The notes under the pieces were generated by a model that was given only the letters and a program-made list of their open reading frames with translations, did not search any database and was not told the DNA's origin. Both the position numbers and the translations under genes were made by a program. From Microstegium vimineum (Eukaryota > Streptophyta > Magnoliopsida > Poales > Poaceae), in contig CM039126.1 in the NCBI GenBank assembly GCA_022036555.1, positions 4,158,213 through 4,222,212 on the forward strand: 64,000 bases of DNA. Direction: 5' to 3'. Within the stretch, counting starts at the first letter, position 1. Every line of letters begins with the position of its first letter. Below are positions 47,276-60,300 of this stretch, piece by piece.

Positions 47276-49834
47276 ATGGCGTCCCTCCCTAACGGCGCCG
47301 GCGGCGCCGCCGCCGCCGCCTCTGGTTCCTCCGACGCGCGCCCAGTGGACAAGGAGGTGGACTTCGCCAACTACTTCTGCACCTACGCCTATCTCTACCA
47401 CCAGAAGGAGATGCTCTGCGACCGCGCCCGCATGGACGCCTACCACTCCGCCGTCTTCCGCAACGCGCCCCACTTCAAGGGCAAGGTGGGGAAACACCTG
47501 AAATCCCTCAAAAATTCCATTTTCTCCAGCAATTTTGGGGTCCAGTTTGGTTGATTCGGTCGATGTGGATCTGTCAGGTGGTCCTTGACGTGGGCACCGG
47601 CAGCGGCATCCTTGCCATCTGGAGCGCGCAGGCCGGGGCCAGGAAGGTGTACGCTGTTGAGGCGACTAACATGGCGGAGCACGCACGCGAGCTTGCGCGC
47701 GCCAACGGTGTCGCGGACATCGTCGAGGTGATTCAGGGCACTGTGGAAGACGTCGAGCTTCCGGAGAAAGGTGAGGTTGATTTCTTGATGCTCGTCTTGT
47801 GATTACTGAATCGATGGTAAAAGAAAAGGAATGAGTTTCTGTTTCAATTGGAATGCTACTCCAACCATGTGAGTGGCAGAGTGTATTGGACTCTGTATAT
47901 CATATCAAGAGAAAAGTTTAGATTTTTAATCTGAATTCTGAACATGGAAGTTATGATGCACAGAGTGATGACTGCTCTGTTTCTATGTGTTGTTTGTGAT
48001 GGCAGTTGATGTCATTATATCAGAGTGGATGGGCTACTTTCTTTTGAGAGAGTCCATGTTTGATTCCGTCATTTGTGCACGTGACCGCTGGTTGAAGCCA
48101 GATGGTGTAATGTAAGTCTCCTTCAAGTTATGTTAAGAAGCACTACCAAAGTTCTTTAGCAGAACACAGATTTACTTGGCCTAAGATAATTCTTTTGCAG
48201 GTATCCTAGCCATGCTAGGATGTGGCTAGCACCCATAAGAACTGCTTTGGGTGACAAAAAGAGGGAGGATTTTGATATTGCTATGGATGACTGGAGTCTG
48301 TTTGTTCAGGACACTCAAACTTATTATGGGGTGAACATGAATGCTTTGACAAAGGCATATCGTTCAGAACATGAAAAATACTATTTGAAGGTATGACATC
48401 CTTAATTTCTCTTCTAGTGCATGACTTTAGTCTTGAAATGTAAAATTCAGGTTATCCTTATGAAGGATTTCTATTTTGTTATGGTAATGTATCTTTTTAA
48501 GTATAATAATGTCATTTGTTGCAGTTTCCTAAGTAATTAACTAATTACAGTACTCAATTTAGAGAAACAATGATCCTTTTGAATCTGTAGCAATATTTGA
48601 TATGAAAGGTTTCTTACAAAGTTATACAGCCTACGTTTTGTCTCTACTGAATTTGAGCTCTGTTAATTTAGCTTACGCATTGAAGCATGCCCTAGATTGT
48701 TTATCCTACAGTCTGGGTATACTTTCAATGACTAGTTCTGCACTTGCTCGAGGGGGTCGATAGATTCTTGCTGGGAAATCATCTTACAATAGTTTGAATG
48801 ACTAAGCCTATGTGTTTCATGTTTCTTTTCCACACACTTAAATGCACACATGATTTTATTCTGCTGCAGTCTTCAATATGGAACAATCTTCATCCAAACC
48901 AAGTTATCGGTCAACCTGCAGCTATCAAAGAAATTGATTGCTTGACAGCAACTGTTGATGAGATTCGAGAAGTCAGAGCACAAGTTACAATGTCAATCAG
49001 AATGGAAGCTAGATTATCAGCACTGGCTGGATGGTTTGATGTTCATTTTCGAGTATGTCAGACTTAACTGCAACCCACTAAATGCTATGTCTGAACTACA
49101 CTTTACTTAAGAATGGTGCTTGCTATGTTTATGATAATTTTTAGGGTAGTGCTCAAAACCCTGGGGTGGAGGAAATTGAATTAACTACAGCGCCAGATGA
49201 GCATGGTGGAACTCATTGGGGTCAGCAGGTTGGTTTCCTGGGCTATACTACATTGTTTTCTTGTCATTCCTAGAATCTGTTACCAGCTATAGCCTATAGT
49301 TACTATTTTTTCAATCCTTTCTTATCCTTCAACCTGTAAATATGGACTGCTAACAAAAGAAATTTTGTGAATAGAAGGAAAAGAGCTATCTCTTTTCCCT
49401 TTTGAATTTATATAGGCGGAGTGCAAACCCTCCCTTGGAAAAGCAAAAGAAGAGAAGAAGGGCAAAAAGGAACTTAAAAAAAAACATGTTGATTTCACCA
49501 AAATTGTTCTACAAATGAATGCTTTTATTTGAGGTTAACTTTTGCAAAACAAGATACTCCTTCAGTTGGTTTTGCCATTATTGAAATGCATACTGCTCAT
49601 AAAACAGTTAACTGGTCTAGAAAAATTGATCAGAACCTTTTTTTTTTCCTTTTCAAGGTATTCTTGCTGACTCCACCTCTGAGTGTGAATAGAGGAGACA
49701 ATGTTAACGTTTCCTTCTCGATGGTTCGCTCAAAGGAAAATCATCGACTTATGGATATGGAGTTCACCTATGAATTGCATGAGTTATCTGGCAGGAAGCA
49801 CCCAGCAGTCACAACCAAGATGTACTTAGAGTAG
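47276..49834 (+). CDS. PRMT10: Protein arginine methyltransferase 10 (plant PRMT10)
   Basis: Seven exons with GT..AG borders and agreeing phases: 47276-47485, 47578-47770, 48006-48111, 48201-48390, 48870-49052, 49145-49228, 49658-49834; 380 residues, close to Arabidopsis PRMT10. After a short Ala/Gly leader comes FCTYAYLYHQKEMLCDRARM. Motif I VLDVGTGSG (72-80) binds S-adenosylmethionine; VYAVEAT is post-I; the double-E loop is ISEWMGYFLLRE (139-150) with E141 and E150; the THW loop is T317-W319. The overall order and the YYGVNM and LTTAPDE segments are those of PRMT10 rather than PRMT1 or PRMT6. It methylates arginines, forming asymmetric dimethylarginine, with histone H4R3 as the known target; in Arabidopsis it affects flowering time through FLC. 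The GC-rich first exon is typical of grasses. Convergent with the DXS gene. Confidence 0.95.
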
Positions 49835-51599
49835 ACAAGGTATGGAATATAATATGTTTATGAATTTCACTTATTCAAAATTTTTAATAGTATATATCAT
49901 ATATAAATGCATGGGAGGGTATTGAAGATATGCCACTCTATTTACTAGAGAATCTACCTCTGGTTTACGTGGGCATGGGTGCTCAGACATGAAGCATGCT
50001 GCATTTCTTGATTTGGCCTTGATCTAACCCTCGTTCATTTTGCATTTATGCTGTGACAGTTGAATAGAGACCTGATTCATCATTGTACGGAAAGACAACA
50101 TCATCGTTAGACAGAAAGGCGGAACTGGCTACCATGTGCCCTCACGGCGCTGTTACTGAACCTTTGCTCAGAAGTTGAGCATATGTGAGCCTCAGGGTCC
50201 CTGTGTGCTTGTTATATCCATGATGTATACATTGAGACCATGAGGCATTTGACGTGCCATAGTTTCTGTTGTATTGGTATTATCTTATTGTTTGATTGCT
50301 CAAGTAACGGGAAGAGCAATTGCTTCACAACATTTAATGTGATAGCAGATATTGACCGACATTACAGTTTTTAGCAACATTCATGTCAGAATTTTGTTGA
50401 TTCAATTCAGTCTGTCCAAGGCTGATGCATGATGCAGCTCATCTGTGCCCAGGCACCAATCCAACTGTTGCAACGAGGCATCCTGAAGTGAGGTGTCTAC
50501 TCCCTTGATTGAATCTTCTTTAAGCCCAGTGCAACTAAAATTATGTAGCTAAAATTCCTCCAAAAAAAAAACCTACAGGGAAAATCTGATAAATGTATCG
50601 ATGTCATTTAAACTCCTAAAAATAAGGAGAAAATGGTATGGTATAATATATGCTATTGCACAATTTAAACTTATATGGATACCCTTTTGGGAAAGGAAGA
50701 CCATAGAAACAAGTTTGAAGAACGATAGGTGTCATTTGTAATTCCTATGCGTGTCCATTTAATTAATGAAGTGACTGCTTTGAGATTTGTGCTAATTTTG
50801 AAAAAAGGAGTACTAGAACAGTTGCCTAAATTTACTCATATTGCTCATAAATGACTTTTGAACCTTGATAATACAAGCAACCTTATTTTTGTGATAATTA
50901 TTGGTGATCCTATGGAATCACATTTGATTACTCTATGAAGTCATGTATATGGGATGTTTCAGAATGACAAGTGGAAATGATGGCATTTTGGGGATCAAAT
51001 AGCCTGTATCTAGATACCCCGCTTAGGACGTAACTCAATTTATCTAATAAATCAAGATCTTTTGATGTTGTAAAGATATCTATGAATATCCTACTTGACT
51101 TCTTATTTTATGCTAGCAAGGCTTCTGCAAATGCAATATCATGCACGTGCAATTTGCAAGATACATGAACGCTTCCACGACACTAAGATTGTCATCCTTG
51201 GGTCTAAATGGATACAAATCCATACTTTACGAATTGAATGACCACAAGTGTTGATGCATAATATGATGTCCATTATTATTTGGATATTCATAAACAATGT
51301 CAATTGGTTATGAGTATACAGATATGTGGACAAGACTTAAGCGTAATTTGGTTTTATCTAAATATCTCATTTCAAGTTCTGTCTTCAATGCCAATTCTGC
51401 ATGATGAAAATTGTACCTGAAATAAATACTTAATTATTTATGTATCTTGAAGGTATTAGTATAATCAATATGTGTTGGGGTGATGGGAAATCCAATTTAT
51501 TTAGATCCCAAGGAAGAGAATTGAAAACTGAGTCTGTCGCTAGCTGAAAATTTGAGCTGTGCACAGATTAGCATTGTTGTGTTAGTTGCAGTGACCAGT
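49835..51599. other. 3' flank of PRMT10, no further gene seen
   Basis: Probable PRMT10 3' untranslated sequence to about 50460; then AT-rich sequence without a supported ORF. No repeat family assigned. Confidence 0.5.
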
Positions 51600-52070
51600 G
51601 CAGAACTTCCTGAGAGGAGAGTGGGCTGCCATCGCGCGCATGCAACACCTCTAATGCAGACCCTAACACTTGATGTGCAAGAGGGACGGAGTGAAATGCA
51701 GCTGTGGCTGTGGCCGCGGCAGTATATGCTTCAACAACGCTGGCAACTCGCGTGTGCTTTCTTCAGCTGCAGGACCGTTAGGAAACACAGTACACTGGAA
51801 TCTGAAAAATAATCTAGAGGCTTTTTCTCCGGTAGCACCAAAAGCGTAGCAGAAAGGTTAGAATCAGCCGCTTGCATTGCAATTGTAAGGTAGCCAACGG
51901 TCATGAGCAGGCGTGGCACGGCTTCGTCAGGTGTGAGACCTAAGACCTTGGTGTCGACTGCATAGAAAGGATACGATGCCATTAGAGTGATTGGGCCGCA
52001 ATGCGCCACAGCATCTGGCGCAGTGCTAACCATGGATACTGAAAATTGTTTGCTCGTCAGGAAGTTCTGC
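51600..52070. mobile_element. Segment framed by 14-bp inverted repeats with an unrecognised ORF
   Basis: GCAGAACTTCCTGA at 51600-51613 recurs inverted at 52057-52070. Between them the - strand frame 52033-51731 (100 codons, starts MVSTAPDAVAHCGP) has no domain I recognise. It could be a captured exon or chance. No target duplication was found. Confidence 0.35.
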
Positions 52071-52763
52071 TCGTACTAAGATGTTGTTTGCACTAATTTT
52101 CTCTTAAATATAATTATGCTGTGATTCAGCATATAATGATGAAACTTGTGCCTATTTAAACAGCACGTTTAAATAGGATAGCAGTTTTAGTATCCTGATG
52201 ATCAGAACCCAACGATCGGCAAAATTGGCGTTGCCTGGATTCTGTTGCGTCTCATGCTCAGCCATGCCCGAGGCCCACCTGGCAAATGCTGCCCAATCTT
52301 TGCCATTGCCATCTGTTCCTTTCATTCAGTGTACAAACCCATTCTTACACTGATTTCATTTCATACAAGAGTGGAATTGGTACATACAAAACTCAGTAGC
52401 CTTATTACATGAACTGATACATGGCAGCTCCAGCTCATCTCCCCAGTTGGCATCGTACCAGAATTTCAGTACGTTAAACATGCACAGTAGCAACGTTACA
52501 GCACCGCTCTGTAAATTCTTTTCAGGGTCACCTAATCATCATCAAAATAGTATTTATAATATGTACACCGTGAGTCCGTGACTATAATGCTATAGGCTTT
52601 GCCGTTCCTCTTCGGGATTGTGCATATTTGGCCACCTCCACGGCACGCTTCGGTCATATCCAGAAAACATAATCGTGAAACAGCATGATGAGTGTTCTCC
52701 GTATCAAACTTTTGCATAAATTGCCTTTACTATCCGTTCTTCACTTCTTGGTGATTCTTTTCC
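52071..52763. other. 3' flank of the DXS-like gene
   Basis: Lies downstream of the DXS stop (read on the - strand) and probably contains its 3' untranslated region. Contains an AAATAGTATTTATAATATG stretch near 52544. No gene seen. Confidence 0.5.
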
Positions 52764-55700
52764 CTACTTCATCAACAGAAGTGCGTCACGATGACGCCCT
52801 AGGAGGGTCAATGCAGTTGCAGCTATGTGATGGGCAGTTAGGCCAGCCAAGTCAAGTTGCTCCGCTAGTGAAGCGTGTTCAATGTACCTGTCTGGTAGCA
52901 CAATGGGTCGCCACTGCAAGTTACAAAGAAACGGGCACCTTGAGATTAGCACATAGAAACAACAAAAATCAGTAGATCACTAAGCACAGCCTAAAATTGC
53001 TACCAATTAACACATCAAGAGCACTGGAAAGTGTAGCTGCGAAGCATGAGGCCGGTGCCTCCATTGCAAGATCACAGAACAAGCTTCGTGCTGGGTAGAG
53101 GTCACAAACAGCATCACAAAGTGGCGAAGGTACCTTTATTCGGCCATCAAGTAGACCATCGAGCGAAATAAACTGTGAGACATGTGATCCAAAGCCACCA
53201 ACTGTTCCTTCTTCCACTGTGATAAGAAAACTATGCTGCTGGCATAGCGTTCTGATTAGATCTATGTCAAGTGGTTTGCAAAATCTCGCATTTGCAACTG
53301 TCGCCTGAATGCCAAAGTTGGATAAAAGAGATCGAGCAATCAAGCATCTCTGGACCACCTCGCCATAGCCAAGAAAAGCTATCTCTTTTCCCTCAATAAG
53401 AATCTCTCCTTTACCAATCTGAAAAAGGGTACGGAGAACATCACAACCTGCCTACACTTCAAAACATCTCATAACATAGTGACAAGTGATATTTTCAAAA
53501 AAAAAAAAGTGACAAGTGAGAACATAAAAGGAACATTTATAAGCTTTCCAGATGACAAAGCACATCTTTGTTTTCAAAACAATGGATTGCTTTATATTTT
53601 TGTAATGGTAAGAAATACATAGAAGTGCTACACTGCCTGTTATTCTTCTAGTGATAAATTAAATGTTTGAAATAAGAATATGAGGTTCTTAGACATCTCT
53701 GAGTGCAACCCAGCAATATGTTAGATGTGCTTGAAATGTTAGGGCTGTACTATTTGCAAGTAATGTTAACTTAGAGAAAAATATATTGAAGGGAACCTAC
53801 CTCAAGCGGATTCCCATATGTTAAAGTTCCACTAGTCCCAACAATTGCACCCCTAGGATAGCGGAAGCAAATAGGTCTGTCCTCAATCATTGCAGCTGTT
53901 GCCACCATGTCAATAAGTTCATCCTCATTAGATGGTGACATGACAATCATGTTTGGCAAGCATGACATGAATGTAATATCAAATGGTCCTGAGTTAGTTG
54001 GGCCCTCAGATCCAACCAGACCAGCATTTGTGATAGCAAATCGAACTGGTATCTTTTGCATGTCCACGTCTTCAACTATCTGCCATACATGTGAGCTTTA
54101 TGAAATGCAATGTACATAGCAGTAAAGCAGCCTCGCAGATTTGGTGAACTAATTGGAGATTATGCACACGCTAATTTAGTAGCAGTATGTGTTGGCACCT
54201 GATCATATGCTCGCTGAAGAAATGTGGATGGAATTATGCAGAAAGGCTTTAAACCTCCACAGGCCAAACCAGCAGAAAAGGTAACAGCATGCTGCTCAGC
54301 GATGCCCAAGTCAAAAAATCTGTCTGGGAACCTGGACTGGAATAAGCGGAGTGATCGATCCATTCCCATGCCACCATGAACTACCACAACGCGCTTGTCA
54401 TTCTCTGCTTCTGCTGTTAGTGCTTCTACAAAGCAGTCATTATATGTCCTAGAAAGTCCAGTTTCTAAAAATTTAAGAAGATCATTGCTCGAATTTGAAG
54501 GCCCTGTTGTCAGTAAAAAAAAAGTTAATCCGTAACAGATTCATTCAATTTATATAGATTGTATATGTAAAAAAAATACAGCTAGTAAGGACTCTAAGAG
54601 GGCAATAGTGTACCATGACTGCAAAAGGGTCAGTACATTAGCAACTGTAGACTCCTAGTGTATTAGAATGTGGTAACTTAATCGAACCTGTAAACGTTGT
54701 AACTTACATTGAGCCTAAGTTGCTAATCATGACCTATATACATATTTTTAAAGAAGCTTCTTTGGCATGAGTACTAACATTTCCTCACATTGCCATGGTT
54801 CTTCCTCCCATAGATGAGGAACCCTAGTGCAGAGGTAACAGAGCAAGAGCAAAAAAAATAAAAATACTAGGCATGAGCATGACTCCTAATTCAGCAAAAG
54901 AAAAGTAAAGGAGCATGCATATTTGATAGTGACCTGTATTACAAACCTTCCTCATTTGCAGTTATTTCACTTCTAATATTTCCACCAGTGTCACTTTCAG
55001 TCCCAGTAATTACATGTACAAGTACTGGGCCAGTTGAATCTAGGCTCGCAACCTCCTTTAGTACACAGATGAGATCATCAATGTTACCCCATCAATAGGA
55101 CCAATATAGTATAATCCAAGTTCTTCAAAAAGAGTTGCTCCATGAGGACCTATCATACCACGAGCATACTCATCAACTTTGGCAGCAAATTCATGTATTC
55201 CTTTGCCAAACCATTTAGCAAGTCCCTAAGAAGAAAAATTCGAATATCAAAAATGGGAATATTCATATAGCATAAGACTACACCATAAATCTCGAAGTAA
55301 CAAGAACAAAATTGATTTTCTAGATAAAGAAATCAGAGCTATACAGTTACAGGCATTCTAAAAGGTCCAATGTTGTGTTTACAATACATTCTCAAGGGAT
55401 ATAAACATTTACCTTTGCAGCCTCCCTAAACCTCCTAAATCCTTTGCTGGATTGAATCTTGCTGACAGCACTAGAGAAGGCATTTACTGACATCTTTGGC
55501 CGGCCATCTGCTTTAGGAAGCAAGGTATGACAGCTATCATTTAGAATAACTACCATGTTGGAATCGAGGAAACCAGCATGACCCATTGCCTCGTACACCT
55601 GGCCAGCCATGGTTGTCCAATTACTTATAACTGTCACTATTCGATTTTTTCTCCCATTTATATCCCTTGCAACCGCCATCCCTAATAAGAAGTAACTCTC

Positions 55701-57106
55701 AAACTATATATAGAAAGGAAATGAAACTTTAAAAGACTATAAAAGAAACAAGATTCAGGAAATATTGAACAGAGCTTGGATTTTATCATGATGGGTAAAG
55801 TTTTGTGATGATTAGCCTGTCGGCTGTAAACATCATATACTGTGAGGATTACGTGCAATTTCACACAAAATAAGAACAGGAACTGAAAGCACTGAGCAGA
55901 ACAATTTAGATCAGGCTCTTTCTTTTCTTAAGAAGAAAATCTCTTAATGCTGCATACATAATTGGATTCAGAAACTAAATCCAACTTTATTGACTTTTTC
56001 AAGTAGACAAGCCATTGATTAAAAAAGCATACAGGCGAAAATATCACTAAGAAATGACTCTGAATCATGCCAATTCCATTCCACTTGCAGAGAACAGTTC
56101 TGTCTAATAACATAGATACAATTTGACATGCAAGACAGTAATGAACAAATAGAGGAAGTACCAAGGCCAGCAGATAGACTATTGCATCCATGTCCAGCAC
56201 CAAAGGGATCATACTCGCTCTCAAAACGCGACGTTAACCCGGAAAGGCCGTTTTTCTGTTTAATAGTATGAAATAGAGAGCGCCTTCCTGTGAGAATCTT
56301 GTGCGCATACGCCTGTTGCAAGAAAACTATTGAGCGAAAAAAGGTTGAGTAAAACAAATAGCTTACAATTGAAAACAGTAACAGAAAGATGTCTTACATG
56401 TTGACCAGCATCCCATAGTATCTTATCCATTGGGGCATTGAACACATAATGTATAGCAATTGTCAGCTCCACAACTGAGCGACCAGGACCACATGGTTGG
56501 CCTTTTCTGGACATTATAAAAGCTATTTCAGAACGAACTTCGTCGGCTAACTGCTTGAGCTCCTGTTTTTGTTTAGGTATGCAAGCATCAATTTTTTTTT
56601 TCGGAAATCGTATGTATTATTACTATGAGAATGGAAGCCCAAAGAGTATGACTCTGACGACCTTACTAGATAGATTTTTCAAATGAATGGGTGCATCAAT
56701 TGTGTCCAGGATCGGAGTCGGGTCCTTCTCCCAGAAGAAATCATCAACATCAGGTAGTGCGGCCACTCTCTGAGTCAAGCCCTGCACGAGAGTTGTGGTA
56801 TCAGATCACAGCCATTGGAATTTGATCCAGGCGTCAATGTATTTCTTTAACGATATATGTGAAGCGTGGAGCTAAAAATCACGAAAGAAACTCAAAAGTT
56901 CCTTCTGTTACGCCTTGCAACTTCGGGAAGAGCATACATACCCTTGAAGGTGAAGCTAGTGATGTTGTTAGCAGCGGTCTCGAATATATTGGATTCCATC
57001 TCAAATACCGAAGAGTGTGAAAAGGGTAGCTTGTGGGGCGCAGAACGGCAAACTCGTCATAAACCAGATTACGAGCGAGTGGAGGACGCAGAAACGCCGT
57101 GTCCAT
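52764..57106 (-). CDS. 1-deoxy-D-xylulose-5-phosphate synthase-like, class III, with one frame break
   Basis: Ten exons, - strand: 57106-56942, 56781-56662, 56562-56398, 56312-56162, 55681-55413, 55225-54947, 54503-54199, 54079-53801, 53418-53134, 52913-52764; about 722 residues if exon 6 had one more base. Exon 6 is 279 bp, one short of the phase demanded by its neighbours. The gap is at 55086-55087, where the conserved DGHN motif should be. The DXS family joins pyruvate and glyceraldehyde-3-phosphate to start plastid isoprenoid synthesis, using thiamine diphosphate. The GDG motif is replaced by SNW (VISNWTTMAGQVYEAM) and the DGPTH His by Asn (EGPTNSGPFD), as in class III DXS. GIAEQHAVTF with its Glu is kept. 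Without those residues normal DXS activity is doubtful. The N-terminus (55 residues in exon 1) is a possible plastid transit peptide. Confidence 0.9.
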
Positions 57107-57839
57107 GGTGGAGCCTGGCGCCAGCTGATGCCCCAAATCCTGCAATTTGACGATCCATTTCTAAGAATAATAAGAAAACCCCAGCTGAATCTGACGAGCA
57201 AACAGCTTCGTCCCCTCCAAATTAACAGCACCAATTAAGCTTAAACACGAACGGAAATGACCGCAGCTACCTTAAACCGGCAGAAGACGCCGCCGCCGTG
57301 ATCTCCTCCTGCTCCTCCCCACGCGCGGGACCGGCGGCCGGATGCGGCGCCGCGGCGGCTACTGATGAGTGACGCCTTGAGGGTGGGGCGGGCGGCAAGG
57401 CAGCCCTACTCCGATTTGGGTGGATGCGGGGCGTCGCGCTGTACTGGCGACATGACAGAGAGGCTAATCCCGAACGCAAAGCTAGCTTTAATCTTTTCTG
57501 TGTCCTACTAATGGCTAATATAGCATAGAGTTGATTAATCTCACTATAGTAATGATGATTCCTCTCCACGTCTTCTTCTTTGGTTATGGTTAGTGCGTTC
57601 AACTGTAGTCAAATTGCCGCGACTTTTCCCTACGCGGGGGCCAATCTGAGAAAACTGCGTCGTAGAAATCTAACTGGGGTAACATGCAAAATTCTTTGCG
57701 TCGTGATTAGACCTTCCGCAGTGTGCTAGTGGTGTAGTGGTGCCTGGAAAACAAAAAGTTATCCAGGGAAGAGAACAGGCATCACTCCTTTCGGGCTGCA
57801 GTGATGTAGGTGTCGCCTGTTAGGTTCCACACAATTTAT
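57107..57839. promoter_or_regulatory. 5' region of the DXS-like gene
   Basis: Upstream of the DXS start on the - strand. GC-rich words near 57280-57440 could be a 5' untranslated exon. No gene with a domain is seen; the - strand frame 57267-57602 lacks similarity I can name. Confidence 0.45.
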
Positions 57840-57950
57840 ACTGTACTCACTTCGTTTCAACTTATATTAGTTGAAACATCTTAAGTTTGATAAAAAAAAT
57901 TATAAAAAAATATAAAATTTATGACATTGAATAGATAAACCTAAATGCTA
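57840..57950. mobile_element. Stowaway-like MITE fragment
   Basis: CTCACTTCGTTTCAACTTAT at 57845 resembles a Stowaway end (CTCCCTCCGTTTCA...), followed by TTAAGTTTGATAAAAAAA and ACATTGAATAG, seen in such elements. The second end is missing. Confidence 0.5.
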
Positions 57951-58450
57951 GTTTCTGCGTGTGCAGGCGCTAACGCAATGGTGCGATGCGGACGCAACCG
58001 TACGATGCGAGGGAAGAAGTGGAAAGTGGAAACCGCTCGGTGAGGCCAGTCAGCACTGTTCGAGTTCCACCCTCTCAGCTCTCTCTCTCTCTCTCTTCTA
58101 TCTGCTCCCTCTCCTCTCTCTCTCTCTCTCGTCAACGGCAACACCGGAGATCCGCGGTGGCGCGGCCCCTCCGCCCTCCCCACGGCTGTCGCGCCAGCGC
58201 TCGCCGGCGGCCTGGGCGACCCGTCCTCCTCAGTCGTGTAGACCTCCCCCATCACGGCTGCCGCGCAGGCGTTCCTCGGAGTCGTCCGACGACCGCTAGC
58301 AATCGCCGCCGGCCCGGGCGACCCATCCTCCTCAGGCTCCCCCTCATGGCTGCCGCACAGGAGTTCCCCGGCGGCCGTTCGGCGAGCGTGCACGCTCTCC
58401 CCCGGCGACCGCACGCATTCCACCGGAGGTAGCACTTACCCGAGCAGTGA
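57951..58450. repeat. CT-rich and GC-rich stretch with a two-copy imperfect repeat
   Basis: Two CT microsatellites at about 58079-58100 and 58116-58131, then a GC-rich unit of about 100 bp twice (from about 58205 and 58306) with shared words GGGCGACCC, CCTCCTCAG, GGCTGCCGC and CAGG.GTTCC. It looks like 5' untranslated sequence; no ORF with a domain follows. Confidence 0.5.
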
Positions 58451-59040
58451 AGTGGTGGATCTGTTGCGAATCGAACCAACCATCAGGATTTGGGGACGAA
58501 TCGATGCATGAGGTACTTGCATTCCGCCTGCTAGTCCTTCAGCTATTTGGGTGTTTTTCGATTTGTCTGCACTTTTAATCCCAGTCTCCACTCTGCCTGC
58601 TCTAGGGTCAATGTGGTTCTGCGTGTATCCATTGGTTGGCATCACTGCATGTATAGATCGGCACCTCCACATGCTGCACATCAGTAGGAAGTAGTTCAAT
58701 TTCGTCTCTCCACATGATCACTTGACGTACATACAGTAGTAGCCACATTGATGATTGACTGATGACCAAACGAGCTATAACAAATGGGAATGACACAAAT
58801 CATGCAACACTAACACTTTGATTCGATCCATGGTAATCAATCATAGTTGAATGTGATTTGTCGTGTTTGTTTGTCGCAATTCAATTCCCACATCGATCGT
58901 TAGGAAAACAACAACTGGAATTCAATTAGAATTTTTACTTTTGTTAACTGAATGTGTGGATTTGTGTGGTTACCCTCTCTGTTATTTATTGATGTATATT
59001 CAACGTGTGCCTTCTCTGTATTTCTGAATGACTATGCATA

Positions 59041-59331
59041 TTATGTAATACTGCCCATGAACTCCAGGTCAACATTAGGATCCTGCGCAGATTCATGGTC
59101 TGCATCCTCATCCTCTGCAGCAGCTTCAGTCTCTACCGCAGGTTCATTCTCAGCACCGGCCCCATCTATGTGGGTGTCTTCCAGGGAACACTGCAACTCT
59201 GAAATGGATGGCAAATCTGACATTGCATCATAGGCAGGGGGTAACTGTGTACCAAATGTAGGGAATAGGTAACTGTCAATATCATCTTGAAAGAAATCAT
59301 ATGCATCTGCAGGGAACTCATTCAGATCCAT
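59041..59331 (-). CDS. Short acidic ORF, copy A of a duplicated module (unrecognised)
   Basis: 96 codons starting MDLNEFPADAYDFFQDD and ending in an acidic Ala/Glu/Asp stretch. Just upstream is TGTGCAGGGAAAAAAAGCATG, a possible splice acceptor before the start. A diverged relative lies at 60235-60421. The MDLNE start and acidic leader recall N-termini of FAR1/MULE-type proteins in grasses, but this is weak. It could be an exon of a decayed gene or of a transposon. Confidence 0.4.
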   Translation of the reverse strand: MDLNEFPADAYDFFQDDIDSYLFPTFGTQLPPAYDAMSDLPSISELQCSLEDTHIDGAGAENEPAVETEAAAEDEDADHESAQDPNVDLEFMGSIT

Positions 59332-59344
59332 GCTTTTTTTCCCT

Positions 59345-60300
59345 GCACATATTTAAAACAAGCAATTACATGTCAGACTTTGAAGCACTTTTACAGCAAA
59401 TTGCTAGGCAGTTACTAAATATGCAACTAGCATTTTCTCTTTTTTTTGTACATTTTTCTTGCATTTTTGGTACTGCCACAAGCAAAAAACCACAGCTAAG
59501 CAATTACTTGTCATACTTGAAGAATTTTTACTGCAAATTGCATGGCAACTACCTAAGAGACAACCAGCATTTTCCCTCCTGTTCTTTTTGCATTTTTGTA
59601 CTGCTACAAGCAAAAGCCACAGCTAAGCAATTACTTATCATAGCTGAAGGGCTTTTTCTGTAATTTGCTAGGCAACTACTAAAGAAACAACTAGCATTTT
59701 TTGTGAAATTGGCACAAGCAAAAGCTACAGGTACAGATCTTAATGCTGCTCTTTTACTAATGTGGTGTCTCCCCCCCCCCCCCCCCCCCCCCCTGCAGAT
59801 TTTGGACAGCCATGTCAAGGGATTTCAGAAAATCAGAAGTGGTTCCCCAAGTGCAAGTTGTGAATAGCTTTGAAGATCTGGTAATTTCTAACAGATGTAG
59901 GGATGTGAATGCATAGCAAATATGTGCGTTTCATCATAGTGGTAATTGCCAAAGTGAAAAGGTAAAGAATTTCTAGAGTAGAATGAATGATCTGAGAAGT
60001 TGGTTCTAGAGTTAGGATAGAAGTAAAATGCTTTTGCACTTTGAATGAATAAGGGCTTGGAATCAGACTTGAAGCACTTTTACTGCAAATTGCTAGGCAG
60101 TTACTAAATATACAACTAGCATTTTCTCTTTTTTGTACATTTTTCTTGCATTTTTGGTACTGCCACAAGCAAAAAAACACAGCTAAGCAATTACTTGTCA
60201 GACCTGAAGCATTTTCTTGCAAATTGCATGGCAACTACCCAAGAGACAACAAGCATTTTCCTCCTGTTCTTTTGCATTTTTGTACTGCCAGCTCTGCAAT
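59345..60300. repeat. Repeated intron-like units of about 130 bp
   Basis: A unit with words CAAGCAATTACATGTCAGAC, TTTTACTGCAAATTGCTAGG, CAACTAGCATTTTCTC, TTTTTTGTACATTTTTCTTG and TACTGCCACAAGC recurs about three times at 59350-59735 and about twice at 60060-60300. A 23-base C run lies at 59771-59793. Confidence 0.75.

Noticed and set aside
52685..52975. + strand ORF opposite the last DXS exon
   Set aside because: It is a shadow of the DXS exon, whose protein matches the family.
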